In this document: positions 6,163 through 6,714 of the stretch, piece by piece
How the letters are laid out: each line of letters begins with the position of its first letter
How positions within the stretch are numbered: position 1 is the first letter of the stretch
From: Gammaproteobacteria bacterium
GTDB taxonomy: Bacteria; Pseudomonadota; Gammaproteobacteria; SZUA-229
DNA length: 6,714 nucleotides
Reading direction: 5' to 3'
NCBI GenBank assembly: GCA_027858635.1
Contig: JAQICG010000392.1
Span: 1-6,714, forward strand
The notes under the pieces: generated by a model
Seen by the model: only the letters and a program-made list of their open reading frames with translations
The model's database searches: none
What the model was told of the DNA's origin: nothing
Made by a program: the position numbers and the translations under genes

Positions 6163-6714
6163 ATGAATAGAACGCAGCAAATGCTGCTGACCCTGTTAAC
6201 CTGTTTGTGTTCCACAGGGCTGTTTGCGCAGGTCACTGTCAATATTGAAATCAGCGGTATCAGCGAACCGCTGGAGGGAAACGCGCGCCTGTTTCTGAGC
6301 CTGGTGCAAGTGCAAGGCCATACCCTGCTGAGTGAAGGCCGGATGCGTCACCTGCACAAAAAAGCGCCGCAGGAAATCGCCGATGCCCTGAAGCCTTATG
6401 GCTATTACCGCCCCGACATTAAATCCCGATTAACTCAAACTGCGCCCGGACAGTGGCAGGCTCATTACAGCGTTGATCCCGGTCCGCCGGTGCGTATCAG
6501 CGAGTTCAACCTCAATCTCATCGGTGCGATGAAAGATGATCCGGAAGCTCAGACGCTGATCAATAATCTCCCTCTCCGGGAAGGCGCTGTGCTCGACCAT
6601 TCCGCCTATAATGATATCAAGGAGAGTCTGGCCGAGCTGGCTCGTGAGCGGGGTTATTTCGACGCCGAACTTGTTACCCGTCGGATTGAAATTGATATTG
6701 AAGTTTATGAAGCC
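6163..6714 (+). CDS. tamA: TamA, outer-membrane translocation and assembly module subunit (N-terminal part, cut by window edge)
   Basis: The first 184 codons of a gene that runs off the right end without a stop. The start has AAGGA (6152-6156) with a 6-nt spacer. Residues 1-22 form a signal peptide (basic start, hydrophobic core, LFA before Gln23). The mature part shows POTRA domains like those of E. coli TamA (YtfM). POTRA1 (about 24-100) contains EIADALKPYGYYRPDI. POTRA2 (about 101-170) contains VDPGPPVRI and ends in LARERGYFDAEL. POTRA3 begins at the edge. The Omp85-type beta-barrel lies outside the window. Family role: with inner-membrane TamB, TamA helps insert or secrete outer-membrane proteins such as autotransporters and is linked to lipid transport between membranes. 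tamB would be expected downstream. No evident functional link to rimK; its own promoter is likely in the 146-bp spacer. Confidence 0.93.
   Translation, partial: MNRTQQMLLTLLTCLCSTGLFAQVTVNIEISGISEPLEGNARLFLSLVQVQGHTLLSEGRMRHLHKKAPQEIADALKPYGYYRPDIKSRLTQTAPGQWQAHYSVDPGPPVRISEFNLNLIGAMKDDPEAQTLINNLPLREGAVLDHSAYNDIKESLAELARERGYFDAELVTRRIEIDIEVYEA

Overview
The window reads as chromosomal DNA of a gammaproteobacterium outside the enterics. It carries a close rimK relative, the start of tamA and proteobacterial-type CorA and MgtE proteins, with Shine-Dalgarno sequences on several genes. The first half is a metal-transport block. The second half is a RimK amino-acid ligase operon followed by an outer-membrane assembly gene. 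I see no rRNA, tRNA, CRISPR array, insertion sequence or attachment site.

Left part (1-1016, minus strand): a tight three-gene operon reading leftward. It contains a 95-residue DUF211 protein, a 197-residue VIT1/CCC1-family membrane transporter of the short, archaeal-like type, and the first 42 codons of a P-type cation ATPase that runs off the window edge. Gaps are 6 bp and 1 bp. Positions 1017-1319 form an AT-rich divergent regulatory region with a 14-bp palindrome, a hairpin in the DUF211 leader and a good sigma70-like promoter facing corA.

Middle (1320-3940, plus strand): corA and then mgtE, two unrelated classes of Mg2+ channel side by side. They are separated by 173 bp that can fold into a long interrupted hairpin just ahead of mgtE. 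Together with the leftward operon this gives four transport proteins of four families, plus a small soluble protein, within about 4 kb. Inference: a divalent-cation homeostasis island with import by CorA and MgtE, and export or sequestration by the VIT protein and the ATPase.

Right part (4053-6714, plus strand): rimK (ATP-dependent glutamate ligase acting on ribosomal protein S6 in E. coli) is followed after 5 bp by a zinc hydrolase of the succinylglutamate desuccinylase/aspartoacylase family, most likely co-transcribed. A 146-bp spacer holding a possible 27-codon ORF leads to the 5' end of tamA, the outer-membrane subunit of the TAM translocation and assembly module, which runs off the right edge.

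The most interesting points are the DUF211-VIT-ATPase operon set divergently to the Mg2+ channels, the structured leader of mgtE, and the RimK/zinc-hydrolase pair, which could be a writer and a trimmer or eraser of glutamate tails.
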